Of a DNA stretch of 36,391 bases, positions 8,087 to 16,323 are shown one piece after another. This stretch comes from CAZLIC01 sp964559535 (lineage in GTDB: Bacteria; Pseudomonadota; Alphaproteobacteria; Rhodobacterales; Rhodobacteraceae). The notes beneath the pieces were generated by a model, which was not told the DNA's origin, ran no database searches, and was given only the letters and a program-made list of their open reading frames with translations. The position numbers and the translations under genes were made by a program. Where the stretch lies: NCBI GenBank assembly GCA_964559535.1, contig CAZLIC010000039.1, forward strand, positions 1 to 36,391, in the 5' to 3' direction. Numbering within the stretch: position 1 is the stretch's first letter; each line of letters opens with the position of its first letter.

Positions 8087-8113
8087 ACAAGGATTCGGGG
8101 AGGAATCGACACA

Positions 8114-9925
8114 ATGGACGCCAAGACGCCGCTGTTTCCCAGCGCCTTCGACGTGAAACCGCCCAAGGGGGCCGAGGACTGGCAAAGCCTCTACCCCTAC
8201 TACACGCGGTTCCAGCCCAGCCGCCGCGCCGAGGATGACGCGAAGTTCTGGTTCTGCAACAGCCAGCACTGGCCGAACCCGCTGCGCCCGTTCGACGTGA
8301 TCTTCCTTGATTTCGCCATCAAGTGCCTGGGCCAGTACAACAGCCGTCACCTGATGGTGCCGCCCGCGAACGGGATCGACTACCGCATCCTGAACGGCTT
8401 CGTGTACTTCTCGCCGGTGGCGGTGGCCCCCGACGACATCGGCGCCCGCGTGCCGCAGTTCATGGACCGCGCCGGTCACTACTTCATGAACTGGAACGAG
8501 CTTCTGGCCAACTGGAAGGTCAAGGTCAAAGGCATGATCGACCAGATGAACGCCATTTCCTTCACGCCGCTGCCCGACGTGGTGCCGGTGGAATGGGTGA
8601 AGGGGGGCGTCGGGCTGGACAACACCAACCAGTTGTTCGAGGCCTACGACAAGCTGATCGAGCTGTCGTACAAGACCTGGCAGTACCACTTCGAATTCCT
8701 GAACCTCGGCTACGCGGCGTATCTCGACTTCTTCGGCTTCGTGAAGTCGCAGTTCCCCACCATCCCCGATCAGGCGATTGCCAAGATGGTGCAGGGCGTG
8801 GACAGCGAGTTGTTCCGCCCCGATGACGAGCTGAAGAATCTGGCGCGGCTGGCGGTGGAGCTGGGCGTTGATGGCGCCCTGATGACCGGCAGCGTCGATG
8901 ACGCGTTGGCGGGTGTCGCCGCCCTGCCCAAGGGCGGGGAATGGCTGGCGGCGTGGAAGGCGGCGCAGGACCCGTGGTTCAACTTTACCTCCGGCAACGG
9001 CTTCTACTCGACCGACCGCTACTGGATTGACAACCTGGACATCCCGCTGGGCTATCTGCGCGACTACATCCCGCGTGTGAAGGCCGGCGAGCGGATCGAG
9101 CGGCCGACCGAACGCCTGCTGGCCGAGCGTGACCGCATCACCGCCGAATACCGCGAGATGATGGACGACGAGGCGCAGGCGGTGTTCGACGGCAAGCTGG
9201 GCCTGTCGCGCACCGTGTTCCCCTATGTGGAAGACCACAACTTCTACATCGAACACTGGGCGCTGGGCACCTTCTGGCGGAAGATGCGGGAACTGTCGGC
9301 CATGCTGCAGGCGCAAGGCTTCTGGTCCGACGAGGACGGCATGTTCTACCTGCACCGCAACGAGGTGCGCGACGTGCTGTGGGACTATGCCGCCGCCTGG
9401 GCCATCGGCACGCCGAACGTCGGTTCGGCAATCTGGCCAGCCGAGATTGCCCGCCGCCGCGCCATCGTGTCGGCGCTGGGGTCGCAGCCGCCGATCCCGG
9501 CGCTGAACAACCCGCCCGAGGTGATTACCGAACCCTTCACCATCATGCTGTGGGGCATCACCTCCGAGGCCATCGACCGCTGGACCGGCGCCGCCGACCA
9601 GAGCGGCGGCCTGAAGGGCATGGCCGCCGCCCCCGGCACGGTGGAAGGCATCGCCCGCGTCCTGCGCTCGCCCGACCAGCTGGGCGAGTTGCAGAAGGGT
9701 GAAGTACTGGTGACGCCCGTTACCGCGCCCAGCTGGGCGCCGGTGTTCGGCAAGATCGCCGCCGCCGTGACCGACATCGGTGGCATGATGAGCCACGCCG
9801 CCATCGTCTGCCGCGAATACGGCCTGCCGGCCGTCACCGGCACCGGCAACGCCACGGCCAGGATCAAGACCGGCCAGCGCGTGCGGGTCGACGGCAACAC
9901 CGGCACCGTCACCATCCTGGACTAG
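8114..9925 (+). CDS. Phenol phosphotransferase, phosphohistidine (PEP-utiliser) subunit; phenylphosphate synthase/CreHI type
   Basis: The 603-residue protein ends in the PEP-utiliser swivelling domain: VEGIARVLRSPDQLGELQKG, TAPSWAPVFGKIAAAVTDIG and GGMMSHAAIVCREYGLPAV, in which His561 should carry the phosphoryl group. The larger N-terminal part (about 1-500), rich in aromatic residues, should be the acceptor-binding region; it resembles no PEP/pyruvate TIM barrel I can recognise. Size (about 67 kDa) fits the large subunit of phenylphosphate synthase. The start has the ribosome-binding sequence GGGGAGGAA, which sits in the loop of a small 5-bp stem (8092-8107). No UbiD-like phenylphosphate carboxylase and no CBS-domain third subunit are encoded nearby, which argues against anaerobic phenol carboxylation and for an oxidative CreHI-type role. 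Confidence 0.85.
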   Translation: MDAKTPLFPSAFDVKPPKGAEDWQSLYPYYTRFQPSRRAEDDAKFWFCNSQHWPNPLRPFDVIFLDFAIKCLGQYNSRHLMVPPANGIDYRILNGFVYFSPVAVAPDDIGARVPQFMDRAGHYFMNWNELLANWKVKVKGMIDQMNAISFTPLPDVVPVEWVKGGVGLDNTNQLFEAYDKLIELSYKTWQYHFEFLNLGYAAYLDFFGFVKSQFPTIPDQAIAKMVQGVDSELFRPDDELKNLARLAVELGVDGALMTGSVDDALAGVAALPKGGEWLAAWKAAQDPWFNFTSGNGFYSTDRYWIDNLDIPLGYLRDYIPRVKAGERIERPTERLLAERDRITAEYREMMDDEAQAVFDGKLGLSRTVFPYVEDHNFYIEHWALGTFWRKMRELSAMLQAQGFWSDEDGMFYLHRNEVRDVLWDYAAAWAIGTPNVGSAIWPAEIARRRAIVSALGSQPPIPALNNPPEVITEPFTIMLWGITSEAIDRWTGAADQSGGLKGMAAAPGTVEGIARVLRSPDQLGELQKGEVLVTPVTAPSWAPVFGKIAAAVTDIGGMMSHAAIVCREYGLPAVTGTGNATARIKTGQRVRVDGNTGTVTILD

Positions 9926-9976
9926 GCCCACGGGGGGCGGCCCGCCCGCCCCTTGCAACCCTCTGGACACCAGACC

Positions 9977-10573
9977 ATGACCCCCGACCTGTCGCGCTAC
10001 GATCCCGTCTGGCGCGCGTCCGAACCCTACATGCGCGCGCGGAAGAACGATGTGCACATCCCGCTGTCCTTCGACTGGGCGGTGCGCCTGCTGGACCATT
10101 TCCCGCAGGCCGACCGTGACGTGGTGCTGCTGGCGATCCTGTTGCACGACATCGGCTGGTGGGCCATCGACATGGATACGATTATCGAACAGGGGTTCAG
10201 GTCCGACAACATCCTGCAATCCGACGTGCGCTATCGGCACGAGGCCGAAGGCGTGCGGCTGGCGACCGAGGTACTGCGGGCAACAGGTTGGCCCGAGGAG
10301 ACGGTTGCGCAGGTCTGCGAAATCATCGACGGCCATGACACAAGGCCGGAACCGCGCCACCTGAACGACCGTATCGTGCGCGATGCCGACAAGCTGTGGC
10401 GGTACGAGGTGACCGGAACGGCGGTGGGCAGCGACTGGTTCGGCGAGACACCCGCGCAGAACTGCAACCGCAACGAACGCGTCCTGCCCAAATTCGAAAC
10501 CGCCCCGGGCCGCGCCATGGCCGAGGCGGAACTGGCCCGCACGCGGCGGGCGCTTCGGGTTGACGTGCTGTAG
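9977..10573 (+). CDS. HD-domain metal-dependent phosphohydrolase 1 (CreD-like candidate)
   Basis: The 198-residue single-domain HD protein has the metal-binding set His27, His57-Asp58 (in AILLHDIGWW), His88 (RHEAEG), His120-Asp121 (IIDGHD) and Asp136 (VRDADKLWR). The start chosen is ATG 9977; an in-frame TTG 8 codons earlier lacks support. A GC-rich inverted repeat just upstream (around 9931-9951) might modulate expression. In the cre pathway a phosphohydrolase removes the phosphate after P450 oxidation, and an aryl-phosphate hydrolase role is inferred here. A second, related HD protein is encoded two genes on, with the same residue spacing for His27 and His57-Asp58, pointing to a duplication followed by divergence. 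Confidence 0.82.
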   Translation: MTPDLSRYDPVWRASEPYMRARKNDVHIPLSFDWAVRLLDHFPQADRDVVLLAILLHDIGWWAIDMDTIIEQGFRSDNILQSDVRYRHEAEGVRLATEVLRATGWPEETVAQVCEIIDGHDTRPEPRHLNDRIVRDADKLWRYEVTGTAVGSDWFGETPAQNCNRNERVLPKFETAPGRAMAEAELARTRRALRVDVL

Positions 10574-10583
10574 GGGGCCGCGC

Positions 10584-12023
10584 ATGGAGATGTTCATTGA
10601 CGGCGCATGGACGCCCTCTGTTTCCGGGGCCACCCAGCCGGTGACCGACCCGCGGTCGGGCGTGGTGTTCGACACTGTTCCGCAAGGCCGTGCGCAGGAT
10701 GCCGACATCGCCGTGCGCGCCGCCGAACGGGCGTTCGTGAATTGGCGTCGCGTGCCCATGGCCGAGCGGGTGAAGCTGCAAAAACGTCTGGCACAGGCGA
10801 TGCGGGACGCCGCGCCGCAGATCGGCGCCACGCTGCACCGAGAGCTTGGCCGCCCCCTGGCGGGTTGCCTGCAAGAGGTGGGACGCGCGGCGGATCTGCT
10901 GGACATCTATGCCGAGGAAGGACTGCGGCTGCAGGCCACCATGCCGCTGGGGGCTGCCCCCGGCGAGCGCACCATCGTCACCCGTGACCCGGTGGGGGTG
11001 GTGGTGGCCATCACGCCGTTCAACTATCCGCTGAACCTGCTGATGTTCAAGCTGGGTGCGGCGCTGGTGGCGGGCTGCACCGTGGTGGCGAAGCCCAGTG
11101 CCGACACGCCGCTGTCCACCCTGATGCTGGCCGACCTGTTCCACCGCAACGGCCTTCCGCCCGGCGTGTTCAACGTGGTCACCGGTGCCGGGCGGGCCAT
11201 CGGCGACGCATTGGTGAATCACCCCGTGCCCCGCAAGGTGGCCTTCACCGGCGGCACCGCGGCAGGCAAGGCCATCGCCGCCGCCGCGGTGCAGACGATG
11301 AAGCGGGTGACGCTGGAACTGGGCGGGCAATCGGCCGCCATCGTCTGCGCCGATGCCGACATCGGGAAGGCGGCCGAGGCCATTGCGCGGCACGGCTTCG
11401 CCAATTCGGGCCAGTTCTGTTACCGGGTGAACCGCATCTACATCGAACGCCCGGTCTACGATACCTTCTGCGCCGCGCTGCTGGACCGGGTCCGGAAACT
11501 CACCCTCGCCCCGGCGGGCGGCGACGGCGACCTTGGCCCGCTGGTGAACGAAAAGATATTCGCAAACTCGGCGGTACAGGTGGACGACGCCCGCGCGAAG
11601 GGCGCCCGAATCCTGTGCGGCGGGCAGCGCCACACCGGCCCCGGCTTCGATGGCGGCTTCTACTACGAACCGACCCTTGTTGCCGATGCCACCCACGACA
11701 TGCTGGTGCTGACCGAAGAGACCTTCGGCCCCGTGCTGGGCCTGTGCCCGGTGGACAGCCCGGCACAGGCGCTGGCCCATGCCAACGCCAACCGCTACGG
11801 CCTGGCCGGTTTCGTCTTCACCCGCGACCTCGCCCGCGGGCTGGCGCTGTGCGAGGGGATGGAGGCGGGCAGCGTCTGGCTGAACGACATCCAGCGGTCC
11901 TCGCACCACGAACCCTTCGGCGGCGTCAAGGAAAGCGGCCTGGGGCGCGAGAAGGGCCGCTATGGCGTGGAAAGCTATCTGGAATACAAGACCATGTACC
12001 TGAGCTGGGAGGTCCCCCTGTGA
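10584..12023 (+). CDS. NAD(P)-dependent aldehyde dehydrogenase, probable aryl-aldehyde oxidation
   Basis: This 479-residue complete aldehyde dehydrogenase has the cofactor segment AITPFNYPLNLLMFK with VVAKPS, the catalytic base Glu245 in LELGGQS and the nucleophile Cys279 in NSGQFC. The C-terminal HEPFGGVKESGLGREKG stretch is typical of benzaldehyde/vanillin and succinate-semialdehyde dehydrogenase relatives. It should oxidise the aldehyde made by the P450 and alcohol dehydrogenase steps (4-hydroxybenzaldehyde or its phosphate) to the acid. Start ATG 10584 lies 10 bp after the previous stop with AGGGGG just upstream. The gene is flanked by the two HD hydrolase genes, and its stop overlaps the next start (GTGA). 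Confidence 0.88.
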   Translation: MEMFIDGAWTPSVSGATQPVTDPRSGVVFDTVPQGRAQDADIAVRAAERAFVNWRRVPMAERVKLQKRLAQAMRDAAPQIGATLHRELGRPLAGCLQEVGRAADLLDIYAEEGLRLQATMPLGAAPGERTIVTRDPVGVVVAITPFNYPLNLLMFKLGAALVAGCTVVAKPSADTPLSTLMLADLFHRNGLPPGVFNVVTGAGRAIGDALVNHPVPRKVAFTGGTAAGKAIAAAAVQTMKRVTLELGGQSAAIVCADADIGKAAEAIARHGFANSGQFCYRVNRIYIERPVYDTFCAALLDRVRKLTLAPAGGDGDLGPLVNEKIFANSAVQVDDARAKGARILCGGQRHTGPGFDGGFYYEPTLVADATHDMLVLTEETFGPVLGLCPVDSPAQALAHANANRYGLAGFVFTRDLARGLALCEGMEAGSVWLNDIQRSSHHEPFGGVKESGLGREKGRYGVESYLEYKTMYLSWEVPL

Positions 12024-12625
12024 CCCTGCTTCACCCCCGCGATGCGGCGCTGTGGGCCGACGCGCGCCCGTACCTGGACGTGCGCAACAACGATGAACAC
12101 ACGCTGGTCGCCTATGGCGTGGCCAAGGCGCTGCTGGCGCAGATCCCCGAAGCGGATGAATCCATCGTGCTGCCCGCCATCCTGCTGCATGACGTGGGGT
12201 GGAAAAGGGTGCCGCAGGACCTGCTGCTGCACGCCATCGGCCGCAACCCAAGCCGTCCCGACCTGGTACGCGACCACGAGCTGTACGGGGTGGAGATCGC
12301 CCGCGGCATTCTGGAACGCCACCGCCCCGAAGGCGTGGACATCGAGGCCGTGCTGGCCATCATCGACGGCCACGACACCACCCGCGACGCGCGCAGCATC
12401 AATGATGCCGTGGTCAAGGATGCCGACAAGGGCTGGCGCACCACGCCGCACGGCATGCGCACCGTCCGCGGCTGGTACGACTGGAGCCTGGAGGAGTACA
12501 TCGACATGGTCACGACCCTGTCGAACCCGCGCCTGCTGACGGCCCCGGGCAAGGCGATGGCCGAAGGGTTTGCGGCGTCGCTGCGGGCGGAACTGGAGCT
12601 TTCGGCCTACATGGGGCAGCCATGA
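12020..12625 (+). CDS. HD-domain metal-dependent phosphohydrolase 2
   Basis: The 201-residue HD protein is paralogous to the one at 9977-10573: both share His27, AILLHD (His57-Asp58), a histidine near 86, the IIDGHDT motif (His118-Asp119) and the KDADK aspartate (Asp134). The middle region is longer and positively charged (VPQDLLLHAIGRNPSRPD), and the C-terminal part differs (GWYDWSLEEYIDMVTTLSNP), so substrate recognition has probably diverged. The GTG start overlaps the aldehyde dehydrogenase stop and is preceded by GGGAGG; its own stop overlaps the SDR start (ATGA at 12622-12625). One of the two HD proteins may act on an oxidised aryl phosphate and the other on an unoxidised or differently substituted one; this is inference. 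Confidence 0.82.
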   Translation: MTLLHPRDAALWADARPYLDVRNNDEHTLVAYGVAKALLAQIPEADESIVLPAILLHDVGWKRVPQDLLLHAIGRNPSRPDLVRDHELYGVEIARGILERHRPEGVDIEAVLAIIDGHDTTRDARSINDAVVKDADKGWRTTPHGMRTVRGWYDWSLEEYIDMVTTLSNPRLLTAPGKAMAEGFAASLRAELELSAYMGQP

Positions 12626-13377
12626 CCGGCCTGGGGCTTGCCGGAAAACGCGTGATCGTCACCGGTGCGGGGGGCGGGCTGGGCCGCGCCTTCGCGGCAG
12701 CCTTCGCGCGGGCGGGGGCACTGGTGATGGCGGCGGATGTGAACACCGCAGGGGCCGTGGAAACGGCAGGGCAGATCACCGCTGCGGGTGGCATCGCCTG
12801 GGGGCAGACGGTCGACGTCACCCGCATCGACAGTTGCGCCGCGCTGGCCGACACCGCCCGCACCCGCATGGGCGGCCTTGACGTGCTGGTGAACAACGCC
12901 GCCCTCTATGGCGCGCTGGAACGCCGCCCCTTTGCCGAGATCGACGAAGAGGTGTGGGACCGGGTGATGGCCGTGAACGTGAAGGGCGTCTGGCAGGCCA
13001 CCCGCGCCACGGTGGCCCTGATGGGCACGGGCGGCAGCATCATCAACATCGCCTCGGCCACGGTCCTGTCGGGCTCGCCGCAGTGGATGCACTATGTGGC
13101 GTCGAAGGGCGCCGTCATTGCCATGACCCGCACGCTGGCCCGCGAACTGGGCGACCGCGGCATCCGGGTGAACGTGATCGCACCGGGCTTTACCATGACC
13201 GAGGCCAGCCTCAACCTCATGGAAAACGCCCGCAGTTATGGCGTCGACCGCGCCGCGCTGAAACGCCCGCTGGAAACCGAAGACATCACCGGCGCCGCGC
13301 TGTACCTCGCCTCGCCCCTGTCGGCGGCGATGACGGGGCAGACCATGGTGGTCGACGGCGGCCGCCAGTTCATCTGA
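12622..13377 (+). CDS. Short-chain dehydrogenase/reductase (SDR)
   Basis: The 251-residue classical SDR has the nucleotide-binding motif TGAGGGLG (14-21), NNAA (91-94), catalytic Ser145 (INIASATVLS), and Tyr158-x3-Lys162 (YVASKGA). It ends in the usual VVDGGRQFI. An Asp39 after strand beta-2 (VMAADVN) favours NAD over NADP. Its start overlaps the upstream HD gene and it lies 9 bp before the ferredoxin gene, so it belongs to the operon. It is a candidate for oxidising the hydroxybenzyl alcohol, or its phosphate, to the aldehyde, in parallel with the GMC enzyme of the divergent operon. Confidence 0.85.
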   Translation: MTGLGLAGKRVIVTGAGGGLGRAFAAAFARAGALVMAADVNTAGAVETAGQITAAGGIAWGQTVDVTRIDSCAALADTARTRMGGLDVLVNNAALYGALERRPFAEIDEEVWDRVMAVNVKGVWQATRATVALMGTGGSIINIASATVLSGSPQWMHYVASKGAVIAMTRTLARELGDRGIRVNVIAPGFTMTEASLNLMENARSYGVDRAALKRPLETEDITGAALYLASPLSAAMTGQTMVVDGGRQFI

Positions 13378-13386
13378 GGGGAAACC

Positions 13387-13707
13387 ATGGTCACAGTCAC
13401 CTTCATTCAGGCCGACGGCACCGAACGGCAGATCACCGCGAAAGTGGGTGAGCCGCTGATGTTTCCCGCCCGCAATGCCGGCGTGCACGGCATCATTGCC
13501 GAATGCGGCGGCAGCGCGATGTGCGCGACCTGCCACTGCCACGTCGTGTCCGCCCCCGCGGGCGCCCTGCCCCCGATGCGGCCCGACGAGGCCGACACCA
13601 TTGAATTCAACGCCCACGACCCCCGCCCCGAAAGCCGCCTGACCTGCCAGATCACCGTGACGCCGGCACTGGAGGGCGCGGTGTTCCGGGTGGCGACGGG
13701 GCGGTAG
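13387..13707 (+). CDS. [2Fe-2S] ferredoxin, adrenodoxin/putidaredoxin type
   Basis: The 106-residue protein has the Cys pattern of P450-serving ferredoxins: Cys40, Cys46, Cys49 (in CGGSAMCATCHCHV) and Cys87 (RLTCQI). It should pass electrons from a reductase to the P450 at the head of the operon. The operon ends here: 105 bp without a gene separate it from pcaD. A ferredoxin reductase gene, which completes the chain in the cre, camphor and similar systems, is absent from the window, so the reductase is presumably shared and encoded elsewhere. Confidence 0.9.
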   Translation: MVTVTFIQADGTERQITAKVGEPLMFPARNAGVHGIIAECGGSAMCATCHCHVVSAPAGALPPMRPDEADTIEFNAHDPRPESRLTCQITVTPALEGAVFRVATGR

Positions 13708-13812
13708 TCTGATCGTTCCTTGGCAGCAGGCCGGGACCGGCGCGGGGCCTCTTGCGATTTGCGGTTTCCCGCCCTCCCCTGCCGTGCCACTCTGCGCCCG
13801 AAAGGAAGCCCG

Positions 13813-14592
13813 ATGCCCGTTCTTCTGCGCCCCTGGGGCCACCAGTTTTACCGCAGCCGCGGCCCGCAGGACGGCCCGCCCGTGCTGTTCCTGAACTCGC
13901 TGGGCACCGACCTGCGCATGTGGGACGCGGTGGTGGACCGGCTGCCGCACCTGCGCGCCATCGGGATGGACAAGCGTGGCCATGGCCTGTCGGCCACGCC
14001 GCCCGGCGACTGGACGCTGGACGATCTGGCGCAGGACGCGCTGGCGGTGATGGACCATCTGCACATCCCCAGCGCCACCATTGCCGGCTGTTCCATCGGC
14101 GGGATGATCGCGCAGGCCATGGCCACGCTGGCCCCGTCCCGCGTCCGCGGGCTGTTCCTGTCGAACACCGCGATGAAGGTGGGGACTGCCGAAACCTGGT
14201 CGGCCCGCATCAGTGCCGTGGAAACCCACGGACTGCGCGCATTCGCCCCGCAGGTGATGGAGCGCTGGTTTGCCCCGGCCTTCCGTGACAGCCCCGAGGC
14301 ACTGCCCTGGATGACGCTGCTGCAGCGGGGTGACGACGCGGGCTATGTCGCCACCTGCCGCGTGCTGGCCGCCGCCGACCTGACAGCACGCAGCCCCTCC
14401 ATTGCCTGCCCCACCCTGCTGATCGGCGGCACCGAGGACCAGTCCACCCCACCCGCCCTGGTGCAGGCCACCGCAACCGCCATTCCCGGCGCGCAGGTGC
14501 AGATCATTGAAGGTTCGGGCCATATCCCCGCCATCGACAACCCCGCCGTCACGGCGCGCCTGCTGGGCGAATTCCTGGCGGCGCTGCCATGA
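13813..14592 (+). CDS. pcaD: 3-oxoadipate enol-lactonase
   Basis: This 259-residue alpha/beta hydrolase has nucleophile Ser94 in GCSIGG, a conserved N-terminal LNSLGTDLRMWD stretch that is diagnostic of PcaD, the acid Asp in GGTEDQSTPP and the terminal His in GSGHIPAID. It hydrolyses 3-oxoadipate enol-lactone to 3-oxoadipate in the protocatechuate branch. Start ATG 13813 is preceded by AAAGGAAG. The stop overlaps the pcaC start (ATGA). The 105-bp gap upstream may hold a promoter for pcaDCB, but I see no clear hexamers. Confidence 0.92.
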   Translation: MPVLLRPWGHQFYRSRGPQDGPPVLFLNSLGTDLRMWDAVVDRLPHLRAIGMDKRGHGLSATPPGDWTLDDLAQDALAVMDHLHIPSATIAGCSIGGMIAQAMATLAPSRVRGLFLSNTAMKVGTAETWSARISAVETHGLRAFAPQVMERWFAPAFRDSPEALPWMTLLQRGDDAGYVATCRVLAAADLTARSPSIACPTLLIGGTEDQSTPPALVQATATAIPGAQVQIIEGSGHIPAIDNPAVTARLLGEFLAALP

Positions 14593-14960
14593 AGGACCGT
14601 GGCGCCACCACCCGCCGCCGCGTGCTGGGCGATGCCCATGTGGACCGCGCGCGGGCCAATGCCACCGCCTTGGACGCGCCCTTTCAGGCGCTGATCACCG
14701 ATGCCGCCTGGGGCCATGTCTGGGCGCGCGACACCATTCCGCTGCGCGAGCGCAGCATGATCACCATCGCACTGCTGGCGGGCCTTGGAAACGACCACGA
14801 ACTGGCCCTGCACATCCGCGCCACCGCCAACACCGGCGCCTCCGAGGCCGACGTGATGGAGGCGCTGCTACATGTGGCGATCTATGCCGGTGTGCCGCGG
14901 GCGAACAACGCCATCCGCATTGCCAAGGAAACCTTCGCCGCCATGAAGGCAGCACCGTGA
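14589..14960 (+). CDS. pcaC: 4-carboxymuconolactone decarboxylase
   Basis: The 123-residue protein shows the CMD fold signature: RERSMITIALLAGLGNDHEL, the HIRATANTGASEADVMEALL segment and HVAIYAGVPRANNA. It converts 4-carboxymuconolactone to 3-oxoadipate enol-lactone, the substrate of PcaD. It overlaps pcaD by 4 bp and is followed 13 bp later by pcaB. In many alphaproteobacteria pcaH and pcaG lie exactly between these two genes; here they are missing. Confidence 0.93.
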   Translation: MKDRGATTRRRVLGDAHVDRARANATALDAPFQALITDAAWGHVWARDTIPLRERSMITIALLAGLGNDHELALHIRATANTGASEADVMEALLHVAIYAGVPRANNAIRIAKETFAAMKAAP

Positions 14961-14973
14961 CGGCCCCCCGCTG

Positions 14974-16293
14974 ATGCCCGCGGCCCCGGCCGACAGCGCC
15001 CTGTATGCCGCCCTGCTGGGTGACGCCGACACCGCCCGCCTGTTCTCGGACAGTGCCGAAATCCGCGCCATGCTGCTGGTGGAAGGGGCCCTTGCCCGGG
15101 TGCAGGGCGACCTTGGCCTGATCCCGGTCGACGCTGCCGCCTTCATTGGCCGCGCCGCGCAGGAAACGCTGCTGGACCCCGCCGCGATGGCGTCTGAGAC
15201 CGCCCGCAACGGCGTGCCCGTACCCGCCCTGCTGGCCGCCTTTCGCAAGGCCACCAACGCGCCCGACCTGATGCGCTGGCTGCACTGGGGCGCCACCAGC
15301 CAGGACATCATGGATACCGCGCTGGCCCTGCGCCTGCGCCCGGTGCTGGACCTGTGGGATACCCGGCTGGCCACGCTGCTGCAGGCGCTGGCCACGCTGG
15401 CCGATACCCATGCCGACCTGCCGATGGCCGCCCGTACCTTCGGCCAGTCCGCCACGCCCTTTACCTTCGGCGCGCAGGTGGCGATGTGGGGCCGCCCCCT
15501 GCTGCGCCACCGCGAACGGCTGGCCGCCCTGCGCCCGGATGTGCTGAAGGTGTCGCTGGGCGGTGCCGCAGGCACGCTGTCGGCGATGGGCGACAGGGGG
15601 CCGCAGGTGCGCGCGGCCATGGCTCAGGCGCTGAACCTGCAGGACCCCGGCCACAGCTGGCATGCCGAACGCGGCGGCATCGCCGGTCTGGCCGCATGGG
15701 CCGCGGGAACCACGGCCAGCCTGGGGCGGATCGGCGAGGACCTGATCCTTCTGGCCATGACGGGCCTTGGGGAAGTGCGCATGGAAGGGGCGGGCAGTTC
15801 CTCCACCATGCCGCAGAAGCAGAATCCGGTCGTGCCGTCGGTGCTGGTGGCACTGGCGCGGCAGGTGGGCGGGTTGTCGGCCACGCTGAACGGGGCGGCC
15901 CTGCACAGGCAGGCGCGCGATGCCGCCGCGTGGATCACCGAATGGCTGACGCTGCCGCAACTCTGCATCTCGACCGGCGCCGCCCTTGCCCGCGCCACCG
16001 ACCTTGTCCCCCGCATCCGGCCCGATGCCGCCGCGATGGCCCGCGTGCTGGACGCCGACGCGGGCACCATCCATGCCGAGGCGCTGACCTTCGCCCTTGC
16101 CGCCCGCATGCCCCGGCCCGAAGCCGAGGCGCAGGTGAAGGCCTTGGTCCCCCGCGCGCTGGAGACGGGGACTGACCTGCGCCGATTGGCAACCGAGCAA
16201 TGGCCGGGACTCGAGGTTCCCTTGTCGCTGGGAACCGCGCCGCAGGACGCCCGCGCCTTTTCCGCCGCAGTGCGGGCTGAGACGCTGCTGTAG
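14974..16293 (+). CDS. pcaB: 3-carboxy-cis,cis-muconate cycloisomerase
   Basis: This 439-residue member of the fumarase/aspartase superfamily has the signature GSSTMPQKQNPVVPS and the substrate-site segments HWGATSQDIMDTA and RTFGQSATPFTFGAQ. It cyclises 3-carboxy-cis,cis-muconate, the ring-cleavage product of protocatechuate 3,4-dioxygenase, to 4-carboxymuconolactone. It is the last gene of pcaDCB and converges on pobA with a 30-bp gap in which I see no terminator. Confidence 0.93.
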   Translation: MPAAPADSALYAALLGDADTARLFSDSAEIRAMLLVEGALARVQGDLGLIPVDAAAFIGRAAQETLLDPAAMASETARNGVPVPALLAAFRKATNAPDLMRWLHWGATSQDIMDTALALRLRPVLDLWDTRLATLLQALATLADTHADLPMAARTFGQSATPFTFGAQVAMWGRPLLRHRERLAALRPDVLKVSLGGAAGTLSAMGDRGPQVRAAMAQALNLQDPGHSWHAERGGIAGLAAWAAGTTASLGRIGEDLILLAMTGLGEVRMEGAGSSSTMPQKQNPVVPSVLVALARQVGGLSATLNGAALHRQARDAAAWITEWLTLPQLCISTGAALARATDLVPRIRPDAAAMARVLDADAGTIHAEALTFALAARMPRPEAEAQVKALVPRALETGTDLRRLATEQWPGLEVPLSLGTAPQDARAFSAAVRAETLL

Positions 16294-16323
16294 CTACGGA
16301 AGCACGACAGGAAACCTACGCCT

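Noticed and set aside
8092..8107. A 5-bp stem (GATTC/GAATC) with the ribosome-binding site of the large phosphotransferase subunit in its loop
   Set aside because: The stem is too short to argue for translational control; noted only in the gene entry.
6863..10906. A 1347-codon open frame on the minus strand across the P450 operon
   Set aside because: It lies antisense to five genes with clear catalytic motifs. Long shadow frames are expected from strong third-position GC bias, and its translation is His/Arg/Gly-rich low complexity with no family features.
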